A stretch of DNA of 64,000 nucleotides, taken from the NCBI GenBank assembly GCA_018398585.1, contig JAGTTD010000018.1:9989501-10053500 (forward strand), given 5' to 3'. The translations under genes and the position numbers were made by a program. Within the stretch, counting starts at the first letter, position 1; the number at the start of each line of letters is the position of its first letter. The stretch is from Simmondsia chinensis. Lineage: Eukaryota; Streptophyta; Magnoliopsida; Caryophyllales; Simmondsiaceae. Below, one piece after another: positions 1 through 11,102 of this stretch. The notes beneath the pieces are model-generated. The model searched no databases, was not told the origin of the DNA, and worked only from the letters and a program-made list of their open reading frames with translations.

Positions 1-1150
1 AATTTTATGAAATAGGATAAAGTTGATCTAATGAGATTAGATTCAATAATTTTTTTACTAAATCAGATAAAATTGATTTAATAAGATTAGATTCAATTTA
101 TTTTAAAATTAAATATTTTAATTTTAAAATTAAAAAAAATTGTCAGCAGACACTGACGGCATGCTGACGTCAGACGTTGAAGTCAGCAATGAAAAAAAGT
201 TTTTTTTTTAATTTTATTTTTGGGACATGTAGACGTCAGTATTGATTTACATAAAATTTGTGAATTAGTATTATTTTAAATAAAATTTATTTTAAATTAT
301 TTTAGAATAAGATTCCGAAATAGATTATATGTTAGTCTAAGTTAACTTTATTTTTAAATAAAAATAAAAATTTATTAATTAAATTTTAGAATAAGATTCT
401 AAGCTAAACTACTGGATAGTCTAAGCTTGTTTAATTTAGAATGAAATTCTAAAGTAAGATTATGAGATAATACATGCTTTAAAACAATAATGTTTTGAAT
501 AAATTAATTTATTAATTTTGGTTAATTTTAGAATTAGATTCTATAGGGAATTATAAGATAATTCAGGTTATAAATGCAAGTTAATTAAAAATCACTGGTT
601 ATAAAAATCAAGTGGGAGCGAGGTTTCCATTGTTATAACCTCACGGTCTCCATTACTGGTCTAGCAGTATAGTAGATCGATAGAGCTCCCTACAGAGGAT
701 GTCGATTTGTAGATTACAGGGTTAAACTTCTGTTGTGATAAACTAAAATGCAAAGAAGCAATGTGACCACGTTGCTGTGGAGTATTTCGTGTATTTGTAT
801 GGAGGTTTAGGTAATGGTTTACACTTAACTAGCGTGATCTATTAGCCTCCCCGAGGAGCTCTGTTGTGTCATGTTAGAAACTAGGGTAAAGTGGTGAGTT
901 AATCATGTTTAGTAAGAGTTACAAGAAAACAGGTTCATTGAGAATAGTTCTCGCCTGAACTAGCTTCGTGCGACCCCGCAGCCAGGGAGTAGGGAGTGAT
1001 GTGTTTGGGTTATCATTGTATGCATGATAGTACAGTTTGGTGGATATCTGATTTATTGTGTATGCTAAATTGAAAGAATGTATATTAGTGCATTATACAT
1101 GACTCATATAAGGTAGTTACACGATTGTTTGCATTTACAGTGTTTTTGAA
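1..1150. other. AT-rich flank and leader of the first copia element
   Basis: No gene is supported here. The first 600 bases are very AT-rich with loosely repeated phrases such as 'ttagaataagattc' (near 300, 390 and 430). The stretch 600-1150 is less AT-rich and leads directly into the copia gag start at 1151, so it is probably the untranslated leader of that element. I could not find a 5' LTR end or a clear tRNA-Met primer binding site in it; the 5' LTR is either decayed or outside the window. Confidence 0.4.
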
Positions 1151-1999
1151 ATGGCTGCAACTGGTGCTTTTCATTCAATTTTGAAAGATAATAGCTTAAC
1201 TAGACCGAATTACTTCACTTGAAAAATGAACCTGGATATAGTATTAATACATGAGGGTCAGAAGTTTGTTCTTACTGAAGCTCGACCTATGGTGCCGGCT
1301 AATAATTTTGCAGCTGCTATTAAAGAGTGTTACGAACTTTGGAATAAGGCTAATGAGTTAGCCAGATGCTACATTTTGGCCTCCGTGACCAATGTACTCA
1401 AGCATTAGATGCTTAAGACGGAAACAGCAGCTGAGATGATCAAACATTTGAAGGAAATGTTTTGTGGTCAAGATAGAGCAGCTAGGCAAGAGCTCATGAG
1501 GAAGCTCTTGAACATGAGGATGTCATAAGGGTCCCCAGTTTAGGAGCATGTCATGAAAATGATGGCGTACTCGTCTGAGTTGGAGATTCTAGGTGCTAAG
1601 ATTGATAGTCAGTCTCAGCAAGACATCATCCTCAGCTCTCTGTCCAGCTCTTTTATTCAGTTCAGGCTCAACTATACAATGAATAATAAGGATTATTCAT
1701 TGCCTGAGATGATAAAGGAGCTACAGGTAGCAGAGGGTGTTATGCGAGCAAAGGGTAGTATCCACTTGACTCAGGTATCAAGGGCTAGTGGGAGCAAACT
1801 CAACAAGGGACTGACTAGAAAGAAAGGCAAAGGTAAGATTGCTAGTGTAGCGACTAATCCTAACAAAAGGCCAGCAAAAGGAAAGTGTTACTTTTGCAGA
1901 AAGATGGGCCACTGGAAGAGAAACTGCGTAAAGTACAAATCTACTCTTCCTTCAAAGACTGCTCAGCCATCTGGTAAAGGTATGTTGATATCTTACTGA
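1151..1999 (+). pseudogene. Ty1/copia gag remnant with CCHC zinc knuckle
   Basis: Gag builds the particle that packages element RNA. The ATG at 1151 opens a copia-type N terminus (MAATGAFHSI...), but a TGA at about 1220 interrupts it. The frame resumes at 1226-1408, then stops and shifts before the longest open piece, 1553-1999 (148 codons). That piece carries the usual gag helices and ends in a zinc knuckle CYFCRKMGHWKRNC (about 1888-1930), with all three cysteines and the histidine present, preceded by a Lys/Arg-rich tract. Several stops and at least one frameshift make it non-functional. Pol scraps follow at 2.5-3.1 kb and an LTR at 3458, which fits an internally deleted copia element. Family assignment to copia is firm; the lineage is not resolved. 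Confidence 0.85.
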
Positions 2000-2490
2000 T
2001 TTGAGTCTTGTATAGTTGTGAGTCCACCAGATTCCTAGTGTGTGGACTCAGGTTCAACAGACGAAGTCTGTAATATGCTACAGGGGCTCAGGCCAACCAG
2101 GAGGCTACATGATGGGAGCTGTACCTAACAGTTAAAGGCGGTACAAGAGTAGCAATCTTAGTAGTAGGAAGCGATAGCTTAGATTTAGTGTTAGAATTTT
2201 GTTTTTGCTTCTTAAAAATTCTTATTGATTTGTACCTGCATTGGAAGGGAATTTTATTTATGTGGTTTGAAAAATAATTGTTATTCGGTTTAAATATGGT
2301 TGTGAATCTTTATTATAGGAAATAAAATTTTTATTTATTAAGAAACATGTGTTTATGATTTATTCATGCTATTCTCCTTATATACTTGAACAAAGCGAAA
2401 TACTTAGAGAAGAATTTTGCAACTACAAAAGCAAAAATAAAATAGCATTGAAAGGAAAATGACAATAATTCTGAACTGCTAGACACAACT

Positions 2491-3115
2491 TAAGACATAG
2501 TGGATGCATTAGATGCACCTACTGATAGAAATGAGAATGTTCCAGGCACACGAGAGCTTAGGTATGGTGGAAGGATTGCCAGGAGACCTGACAGATTCAT
2601 AGCGGGAGCCTTAGTGGTTGACCGTGGCTTTGAATCCGATCCTTTTAGCCGCAATGAAGCTATTAAGTCTTCGAGTTTTGTACAATTGGTGGCTCAAATC
2701 ATGTGCGTACAAATGACATTGAGAGAACGTAGTGACTTTCTTAGTTTTATATGTAAATGACATACTACTCATTAAGAATGATGTAGGCGTGTCATTAGCT
2801 AAAAAGGTTTGGTTGTCATGAAAGCTCAATATGAAGGACATGGGAGAAGCCAACGCTACTCTTAAGATTAAGCTTCTGCAACGTCATAAGAGTAGGATGT
2901 TGAGTCTCTCTCCAGCCACTTATACTGACAAGACATTGTCAAGGTATAGCATGGAGTCCCTCTTTCTGTTGAGTAGTGTTCTTGGACACCTCAAGAAGAG
3001 GAGTAATTGAAGAATATTCCATATGTTTTGGCAGTGGGAGCCTCAGGTATGCCATGTTATGCACGAGAGTTGATGTCTGCTATGCTATGGTATAGTAAGC
3101 AGGTGTTAGTCTAAC
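2491..3115 (+). pseudogene. Ty1/copia pol scraps (linker and reverse transcriptase C-terminal part)
   Basis: Two short pieces of copia pol are joined with most of the polyprotein missing. The 2500-2620 stretch encodes a RRPDRF-like motif typical of the linker between integrase and reverse transcriptase. The 2820-3110 stretch encodes an NMKDMGEA motif followed, after frame breaks, by CTRVDVCYAM; both are signature positions of the C-terminal part of copia RT and the start of RNase H. Protease, integrase core and the RT catalytic YVDD block are absent. It follows the gag remnant and precedes the polypurine tract at about 3445-3457, so it belongs to the same deleted element. Confidence 0.75.
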
Positions 3116-3444
3116 CTGAGTCCAATGAACTAGGTGGTAGTCATGTGTTTTCTCTAGTTCTTGAGAAGAACTAGAGATCCTATGTTGATCTTTCAAAGTG
3201 ACGAGCTGGTTCTAGTAGGATGCATTGTTTTAAGACTTCCAATCATATTTAAATGATAGACATTCGACGTCTAAGCATCTCTTTACACTTGGAGTGGGAG
3301 TCATTAGTGAGAGGAATGTTAAGCAGTATTGTATTGCTGACTTCACAATAGAGTAATTGAGCTCACTTAGGGTTAGGATTAGTAGACCTTTTGGTTCAAA
3401 CTTAAAAGGAATGAGTATGGATTTTGTAATAAATTGGATTTAGG

Positions 3445-3457
3445 ACAAGTGGGAGAT
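3445..3457 (+). other. Polypurine tract of the copia element
   Basis: The sequence caagtgggagat lies immediately before the LTR start TGTTAGG. A purine run at this position primes plus-strand DNA synthesis in LTR retrotransposons, and this exact form is common in plant copia elements. Confidence 0.75.
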
Positions 3458-5464
3458 TGTTAGGAATAGTGTTCTGAAATCCAGATTTATTTTGGATATA
3501 TTATTTTAATTAATAAATAAAATTGAAGTTCTAGTTGTTTCCTAGTTAAATTTGTTTATGTGAGTATTTATACTGCATATGGTTTTCTTTTGAAAACATC
3601 CATGAGATGGGTGTAGTCCTCAGACTATAATTTTACATGTTTGTTCTAAGTGGTTTATGAGACTAAGCCACAGATAGACTTGGAACAAATGGTATAGATT
3701 GTTATTTGAAAGACTCTTAGTCAAAGACAAGTTTGGACCACTTGTATGTTAAGACTTTAATGTGACACTTTAGATGACTTGTCTTGGTCATGTGGATGGA
3801 GATCCAAAAATGTTAAGTTAGTGTATTTAATAAGATTGACACAATGAGTTGGACCATGTGGATTACTTATTTCTATACTACTATCGGAGATGAGTGATTC
3901 ATATTGTACTGTTTGAACGACGACTATAAATCCTGAGAGTATTCTAGACTTGTTCATGGAGCATTAGTTACTTTGGTGTACTATAAGTAAGGTCTAAACG
4001 AATGACTGAAATCCCATGTACACTGGGTAGCAGCGTAAAGTGTGATAAGAATCAGGTATTCAATAGGAAATCTACAGTCTCTTATGAGATACAGATGTTC
4101 CCTTAGTTGATTCGCAAATATTTGAATTATTCGGAAACTTTAGCCAAAGTATTCCAAGTGTTTGACATTTGGAATTTATACTGTGAATATGTTCAAGTAT
4201 AAATAAATTATTCAGTGAAGGGCGAGTCGGTAACTAATGGAGAAGCTGTGAGAAGAATAATGTTAGTGGTTATATTTATCCTTTGTCATGGATATCTAGT
4301 GGAGGGGTTGTTGTCATCAATACAGTCTATTAGGGAGATATTGAATAAATAGTTCAAGTCCGGAGTGCAGTGAGATTTATTTAGTGGAATTAAATCTCAT
4401 CAAATGGTAATTAAATTATTTTATGAGATGATTAATTTAACCCATTTTGGAGCTAGATTTAAGTTGTCCCCGAGGTCTCAGCGCATGCCTCTATATTTTA
4501 TTGCCTTTGTAAAAATATTAAAGAATTCACAAAATGAATTATTTATCCATGAGATGAGTAAAGTTAATTTTGCCAAACATTATTCATGATTTAAACAAAA
4601 TTAAAAATTAAAAAATAAAATAATTTTAGGAAATTAAAATTCATAAGATGAATTTTTACATGTGGGAAACAAAGCAAAACAAAAACAAAAAAAATTTCAA
4701 AATCGCGCTTAAAATAGTGGCGATCCGTGTGCTTCAAGTCTGACGATTAGGCCATGCCCTTAGCAATCCGCGTGCACAGGCGTGAACCAATAGGACGCTG
4801 CAACGTGTCACGCGTTTTAAATTAAATAAAGGTGCAATTTTGCCTGGGATCGAAACGCTACGTTTTGATCCGATTTTTATACAACACGCTGCGTTTTGCT
4901 TGTTAACTGCGAATCTCACATCGAATTAATTGGATTTTTTCTCTCTAGTATACTCCTATAAACAGAGGTACCTATTCCAGAGGTTTGGCATTCAATCAAA
5001 CAAATTATTTTGGGTTTCTGAAAATTATTTCGGAGACTTAATTGGAGAGAAACTTTCCGTTGAAAATTTTCTTTCCTCAATTTAATATTTTTCGGAGCCC
5101 ACCCTTAGGGCAGTTTGAGGTCATTGCGTAGAAGATCGTGGGGTCTCGATTTTCTTGGTATTCTTTATTATTGGAGCAATTTCAGGTATGTTCTTCTTCC
5201 CTTATTCTTTTCGCTTTTCTATTTATTTATAGTATTCATTGTTATGCCTGTTTAAATGTATGAATTGTTATGAATGTATTAGAGTAAAAGGCCTGTAGAT
5301 ATAATTTAAAGAATTTAGATCTATTGATTTAAATTATGAATTTAAGTTAGTAGATTTAAAATTAGGATTTTTAAATTGACCCAAAGAGTTATGAATTCTA
5401 AACATGTTCCGCCGCGTTTACTTTATCAAACTAGGGAGAATTTTTGAAATTCGTCCCAACAACA
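3458..5464 (+). mobile_element. Copia LTR, ~2.0 kb (LTR copy 1)
   Basis: Starts TGTTAGGAATAG at the polypurine tract and ends ...CCCAACAACA, giving the TG...CA ends of an LTR. It aligns through most of its length with 11103-13354 (shared phrases around 'ctatcgg', 'taaatcctgag', 'gtacac-ggg', 'agatacagat', and the terminal 'ttctaa...tgcaccgc / tgttccgccgc' block) and more distantly with the solo LTR 29050-31119. A primer-binding-site-like sequence follows its right end, so this LTR has internal-type sequence on both sides. Open frames inside it have no coding support. Confidence 0.8.
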
Positions 5465-5480
5465 GGTATTAGGGAGAAAG
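5465..5480 (+). other. Degenerate tRNA-Met primer binding site
   Basis: GGTATTAGGGAGAAAGG directly after the LTR end resembles the TGGTATCAGAGC-AGG primer site used by many plant LTR retrotransposons. Its presence downstream of an LTR that also has a polypurine tract upstream suggests that the LTR serves as the 5' LTR of a second, now replaced, element. Confidence 0.5.
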
Positions 5481-5599
5481 GTTTATAGAGATAAATCTAT
5501 TCCCGAGAACTCTCGCACGTGAGGTGTCACGAAGCGTGACTCTCCGATCGGGGGCTTAGATAAGAGAAGAGTCTCCTACTTTAAGTGCTCTAATAGGTG

Positions 5600-6198
5600 C
5601 CTATTCTTATGACCATAGTTGAGAACTGTGAACCCAATAGTCGGCATCAGTATTTATTTTTCCTCACAAAATTCACATCTTTTTCGAAGAAACTTGGACT
5701 GAATTTAAAAATGAATTGTGTGAGAGGCCTGGAGACGAGGACTGTGGACAATTTTAATAAATTGGTGCAAACTACAACTGTGAAGGAGTATAATTCAAGG
5801 TTTGAGAATCTCAGGGCATGAATGCTAGCTGTATATCCTACGGTTACAGAGGCATATTATGTTTTGAGTTTTATCAGTGGCTTGAAGCCAAAGGTAAGAA
5901 TCTTGTCAAGGCATTGGATCCTACTTCCGTACCTCAGGCTTACTTGAAGGCAAGGAGATTTAAATGCACAGTATTGGCTTCCAATGTTGCACCTAGAGCA
6001 AGAAACACTCAATTTGGAGGTCCCTTGAACAGATTAGTTCCATCTGGCAACAAACCATTGAGCATTGAGGAGAAGAAGTTGCAGAAACTTTGTTTCAAAT
6101 GTAACCAAAGATATTTCTTTGTTCACACGTGTGATCCTAAGTACCTAATGTCTTTTTCTGGATGTGATGCTGAAGACGTAAGTGCAAGAAGCAGATAA
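5600..6198 (+). pseudogene. Ty3/gypsy gag, 5'-truncated
   Basis: Encodes, in two overlapping frames (5597-5821 and 5818-6198), the middle and end of a gypsy gag: the 'VKEYNSRFE-LRA' segment, 'KNLVKALDPTSVPQAY', and a degraded zinc knuckle (CFKCNQRYFFVHTCDPK) in which the glycine-histidine core is disturbed. A stop at 5819 splits it. The normal gag N terminus and a 5' LTR matching 9613-9996 are missing, so the element is truncated on the left, where it abuts the copia LTR's primer site. Confidence 0.82.
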
Positions 6199-6505
6199 GA
6201 TTGAAGAGATAAAGGACGATGACATTGAGATATCTGTACAAGCCTTGACTGGAACTTGCTTGCATAACACTATTAGGATTAAGGGGGGAGCTAGAAGTAA
6301 ATCCTTGCTGATTTTAATCAATAGTGGTAGTACGCATAGTTTCATTGATCCTAAGATTGTAAGGAGTATGGGGCATGAAATGATCAAAACCTCTTCCTTA
6401 GTAGTTACTGTGGCGGATGGTAATTCGATCTTGACTCATACCAAGTGCAGGAACCTCAAGTGGTTGATGCAGGGCCGGACTTTGAATATGACTTCAGGGT
6501 GTTGA
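6182..6505 (+). pseudogene. Ty3/gypsy aspartic protease remnant
   Basis: Continues the element after a frameshift. The protease active-site segment reads LINSGSTHSFID where the family has an Asp-Ser/Thr-Gly triad, so the catalytic aspartate is replaced by asparagine. A stop follows at about 6503. The region 6506-6750 continues the protease-RT linker in broken frames. Confidence 0.8.
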
Positions 6506-6753
6506 GATAGAGAGATTGCGATATGGTCTTAAGGGTTGATTGGATGAAGAGCATTAGTCCCTTGCTTATTGATTTTGCTAAATTGACAATATCATTTGAA
6601 AGAGAAGGGCATCTTGTTCAGTTGCAAGACATTCGAAAGCAAGGACAATTGCAAATGATAAGTGGGAAGCAATTGTAAGGAGTGTTCAAGAAGAAGAATC
6701 ACTAATGGGTTGGACAACTCCATTCCATCAGCGCCATTGAAGGGGAGGAACAA

Positions 6754-7528
6754 GTGAATTCCAATCCTTCAATTGATTCTCTGTTGATGAAGTATCATGA
6801 CTTGTTTGAGCAATCAAGTTCCTTGCCTCCTAAGAGAGCATTTGATCATGCCATTTCTTTGAAAGCTAGTACAAATCCTATAAATCTTCGACCATGTAAA
6901 TATCCTCACTTACAAAAGAGTGAGCTTGAACGGAAAGTTGATGAACTATTGAAGAGAAGTTTTATTAGACATAGCCATAGTCCTTTCACTTCTTCGGTCA
7001 TATTGGTTAAGAAGAAGGATGGAACTTCAAGAATGTGCATAGATGATCGTCAACTGAATTCACTTACAATCAAAGGATAACTTCCCTATTCCAATCATCG
7101 ATGACTTGTTGGATAAGCTGTATGGATCTAAGTTCTTCTCCAAACTCGATATGCGGCAGGGCTCCTATCATATTAGAGTTTGGGAAGATGACAGTTACAA
7201 GACAGCTTTTCGAATAAATCATGGGCATTATGAGTTCTTGGTGATGGCTTTTGTGCTATCCAATGCCCCGGCTACATTCCAAGCATTGATGAACTCAGTG
7301 TTCAAGTCATTCCTCAGGAAGTTTGTTCTTGTGTTTTTTGATGATATTTTTGTCTACAGTTCTTCTTGGGAGACTCATTTGAGCCATCTTGAAATGGTGT
7401 TCCAAACAATGAGGCAGCACAAACTTTATGCTAAGCTTACCAAATGTTCATTTGCTAAAACACAAGTGGTGTGTCTTGGCCATCTCATTTCAGAAAAGGG
7501 AGTGGGTACTAATGTTAGCAAAGTGTAA
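6754..7528 (+). pseudogene. Ty3/gypsy reverse transcriptase remnant
   Basis: Two pieces (6754-7080 and 7106-7528), separated by a one-frame shift and a stop, carry the RT fold: KKDGTSRMCIDDRQLN, the SKLDMRQGSYHI motif, the LSNAPATFQ motif and the catalytic FFDD box in VLVFFDDIFVYS at about 7337-7372. Both catalytic aspartates of that box are kept. The frame is closed by a TAA near 7526. RT would copy element RNA into DNA in the particle; this copy cannot, because the reading frame is broken. Confidence 0.88.
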
Positions 7529-7531
7529 GCC

Positions 7532-8226
7532 ATGAAAGATTGGCCTGCCCCTAAGACTCTCAAGCAGCTTCTAGGATTCCTTAGATTGACAGGATATTAT
7601 CGAAAGTTCATTACTTGCTATGGAATAATTGCAAAGCCTCTTACTGAACTATTGAAGAAGGATGCCTTCCACTGGAATGATCTAGCTGAAGATGCTTTTG
7701 AACGATTAAAGGACGCAGTGTCTTCTGCTCCTGTCCTAGTCATGCCAAATTTCACTCTATCCTTTGTCCTGGAAACAGATGTGTGCAACAAGGGAATTGG
7801 AGCAGTGTTATCACAAAAATGGCAAGCCCCTGGCATACTAAAGCTTTATGTCCTAGGAATCAAGAGCTGTCCACATATGAAAAGGAGTACTTAGCAATCC
7901 TGTTGGCAGTACAAAAATGGAGGCACTACTTGGAGGGTCATCATTTTGTAATCAAAATTGATCATCAAAGCTTGAAATACTTGCTGGAAAAGAAGATCAG
8001 TACGAGAGTGCAAAGAAAGGGCGTTATGAAGATGCTAGGATTACATTATACCATTGAGTATACGAAGGGAAAGGATAATGGTGCTGCAGATGCCCTCTCG
8101 AGGAAGCTGGAAGATCAGGAGGAAACTAATTGTGCAGCTGTGTCCATGGTGGTACCCTCTTGGATGGAAGAGGTGATAAAATTATATGATGGAGATTCCT
8201 TTGCTCAAGGATATGTCACAACTTAA
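7532..8226 (+). pseudogene. Ty3/gypsy RNase H remnant
   Basis: Continues RT: the connection segment (GFLRLTGYYRKFI), then FVLETDVCNKGIGAVLSQ with the first RNase H acidic positions. A frame change near 7830 leads to 7783-8226 with LSTYEKEYLAILLAVQKWRHYL, HHFVIKIDHQSLKYLLE and ADALSRK. The final motif marks the end of RNase H. Two frames are needed to read the domain, so it is a pseudogene. Confidence 0.85.
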
Positions 8227-8299
8227 TTTGTTCAAGGGATAGTGGGTACTGATTCTGAAGTATCAATTAGCCATGGAGTAATTAGAGTTAAAGGGAAGG

Positions 8300-9180
8300 T
8301 TTAGATTGGCACCGGTTCTAATTTAAGAAAGCAGGTCTTGTTGTCTACCCATAGCTCTGCTTGGGGTGGTCATTCTAGCATTGAAGGGACCTACCAAAGA
8401 TTGAAGCAGTACTTTCATTGGCCTAGTCTGAAGAGGGAAATCTAAGAGTTAATCCAACATTGTGAGATTTGTCAAAGGACCAAGAGTGAGCGTCAGTCTT
8501 ATCAAGGATTGCTTCAACCCTTACCCATACCTGACAAAGCTTGTGAACACATTAGTATGAACTTATTGAGGGGTTGCCAAAGTCAGTAGGGAAGGAAATC
8601 ATTTGGGTGGTTGTTAATCGTTTCACAAAGTTCAGCCACTTTGTGGCCTTTAACCATCCCATTACTGCTGAAAGATTGGCAAGACTCTTCTTAGAGCACA
8701 TTTACAAACTCCATGGGCTAAGTCAAACAATAGCTTCAGACGGGGACAAGTTATTCACAAGTAATTTTTGGCTCGAGCTCTCTCTGTTACTAGGGACTAT
8801 GTTGGCAATGAGTTCATCTTATCACCCCAATTGGATGGATAGACTAAGAGGGTCAATCAATGCGTGGAACAATTTCTGAGGAGCATGACATTCACTCATC
8901 CTAAGAACTGGAATAAATGGCTTTCTCTTGCGGAATTTTGGTATAACACACACTTTTATTCAGCTCTTGGGACTTCCCCAATCAAATCCTTGTAAGGGTA
9001 TGATCCACCTGCTCCAACGATGCTTCAAGGGACGATTTGGAATGTTGCTGAAGTAAACTGCTGGATCAGAGGAAACAACTTGTGCAGCAACTCAAGGATA
9101 ATTTGCAAGTTGCACAATCACGGATGAAGTACTTTGCTGATTGAAAAAGAACTGATAAAACCTTTGCAAATGGTGATTAT
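8300..9180 (+). pseudogene. Ty3/gypsy integrase remnant
   Basis: The zinc-binding HHCC part is readable around 8350-8490 (...GGHSSIEGTYQRLKQYFHWP, then CEICQR). The core continues at 8574-8879 in another frame. The first catalytic position (expected Asp in the 'MDF' motif) reads Asn near 8560. The second aspartate (ASDGDKLF) and the 'SSYHP' segment are present, but the downstream glutamate block is scrambled. The stretch 8880-9180 reads as the integrase C-terminal region with stops. Confidence 0.82.
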
Positions 9181-9222
9181 GTTCTCTTAAAATTACAGCC
9201 TTATAGGCAGTCTTCTTTAGCT

Positions 9223-9585
9223 ATGCTCAGGAATGTCAAGTTGAGTGCAAGTTTCTTTGGGCCCTACAAGGTGTTGGAGAGGATAGGGAAGGTTGCTTGC
9301 AAGCTGGAATTGGCACCAGATTCATCGTTGCATCCTGTGTTTCATGTATCCTTGCTTAAGAAGTTCGTAGCAGCAGCTACTGAGGCTCCTGCAGGTCACA
9401 CCCAAGCCACGCTGCAAGGGTTATTAGTTCAACAACCACAAGCAATTTTGAGTTCGAGGCTGGTTCAGCAGCAGGGGAAGCAGAAGAAAGAAGTTTTGGT
9501 GCAGTGGAGTAATTTGAGCCCCGAGGTCGTTACATGGGAAGATTGGACCTTCCTTCAATCTCAATTTCCTTCTGTGCATTCTTGA
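9223..9585 (+). pseudogene. Integrase C terminus with chromodomain (chromovirus)
   Basis: The open stretch encodes FFGPYKVLERIGKVACKLEL and HPVFHVSLLKK, the usual integrase tail of chromoviruses. A chromodomain-like end follows with VLVQWSNLSPEVVTWED at about residues 90-107 and LQSQFP at the end. Chromodomains direct integration to modified histones. The stop at 9583 is at the expected place, 15 bp before the polypurine tract. This is the best preserved part of the element. Confidence 0.85.
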
Positions 9586-9600
9586 GGCAAGAATGTTCGC

Positions 9601-9612
9601 AAGGGGGGAAAT
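9601..9612 (+). other. Polypurine tract of the chromovirus
   Basis: AAGGGGGGAAAT sits between the pol stop and the 3' LTR, the standard plus-strand primer position. Confidence 0.8.
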
Positions 9613-9996
9613 TATTATGATTGGAGTTGATTGGAGCTGAATTCAAGGTTGTAAGTCAAGAGCGACCAAGTTCTAATAGCGGGAAAGTTAGTTAAATCAG
9701 TTTGATTCATTCGGTTATGGTCCTTAGTGGTTTAAGTCAATATGTTAGTCCATTTTGGGGGCTGAGCTTAGTGAGTCGGTTTGTTGGTTAGTCTTGATGC
9801 AATGTGTCTCTTTTAATCCTAGTTTGTATAAATAGCATAAGCTCTTGTAAGTTTGATTCATGAATGATAAGAATTGATATTTTTCCTCTCTCTCATTGCT
9901 AATTCTCTCTCTATTTTTCTTCTCCTTCACTTCTCTTCTCGTTTAAACTCTATTCTATTCTAGGTTAAGAATCGAGATTGTTCTTGATTCATAACA
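9613..9996 (+). mobile_element. Chromovirus 3' LTR, 384 bp
   Basis: Begins TATTATGA (decayed from TGTTATGA) and ends TCATAACA, near-perfect inverted ends. It contains a plausible TATA box TATAAATA at 9827-9834 followed by a pyrimidine-rich stretch as in plant LTR leaders. No matching 5' LTR occurs in the window. The 39-bp repeat array begins at the next base. Confidence 0.8.
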
Positions 9997-11100
9997 GAGT
10001 GGTCAATTGGTCATTTTGACCCACAGAATAAGGATTTTGATCAATTTAGTCATCTTGAGAAACAGAGTGGTGATATTGGTCAATTTTGTCATTTCTAGCA
10101 ATAGAGAGGGATTTTTTGTCAATTTGGTCATTCCGAGCAACAGAGTGGAGTTTTGGACAAATTTATTCATCTCCAGCAATGGAGAGGTAATTTTTGTCAA
10201 TTTGATCATTTCATGCAACGGAGTGAGGATTTTTGTCAATTGGTGACGTCAAGCAATGGGGTGGGGTTTTGGACAATTTTGCCATCTCGAACAGCGGAGT
10301 AAGAATTCTGGTCAATTTGGTCATTTTGAGAAACAGACTAAGGGTTTTGGTCATTTCGAGCCATGGAGTAGGGATTTTTGTCAATTTGATCATTTCGAGA
10401 AATGGATTTTGTCAATTTGGTTATTTCGAGCAATGGTGTGGAGACTTTTGTCAATTTGGTCATCTTGATCAACGGAGTGGGGATTTCAGTAAGTTTAGTC
10501 ATTTTGAGCAATGGAGTATGTATTTTTGTCAATTAGGTCCTTTCAAGCCAAGAAGTGGGAATTTTAGTCAATTTGGTCCTTCCGAGCCAAGGAGTGGGAA
10601 GTTTTGTCAATTTTCTCATTTCGAGTACATAGTGGGAATTTGGTTAATTTGTTCATTTCGAGCGACACTGTGTGGATTTTTGTCAATTTGGTCATTTTGA
10701 CCGATGAAGTGGGGATTTTGTGGGTCATTTCGAGCAACGGAATAGAGATTTCAGTCAATTTGGCCATATCGAGCCACAGAATGGGGATTTTGGTCAATTT
10801 GGTTATTTCAAGTAAGAGAGTGAGGGATTTTGGTAAATTTGGTCATTTCTAGAACTGGAGAGTGGATTTTGGTCAATTTAGTCATTTTTAGCAACGGATT
10901 GGGGATCTTTGTCAATTTGGTCATCTCAAGCCACAAAATGGGTGTGGTCAATTTGGTCATTTCTAGCAACGGAGTAGGGATCTTGGTCAATTTGGTTATC
11001 TTATACCATGGAGTGGGGATTTTAGTCAATTTGGTCATTTCGAGCAACGGAGTCGAGATTTTTTTGAATTTGGTCATTTCCAGATATGGAGTCGGGATAT
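9997..11100 (+). repeat. 39-bp minisatellite, about 28 copies
   Basis: Tandem units of about 39 bp with a core of the form caatttggtcatttcgagc followed by aacggagtggggattttgg. Individual units differ by point changes and small indels. Because 39 is a multiple of three and the unit is poor in stop codons, several frames on both strands stay open and give 13-residue repeats; this is a property of the repeat and is not evidence of a protein. It lies between the chromovirus LTR end and the start of LTR copy 2. Confidence 0.92.
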
Positions 11101-11102
11101 AA

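Noticed and set aside
3757..5590. Small frames in the 2 kb LTR
   Set aside because: LTR sequence without gene context; not conserved in the second LTR copy.
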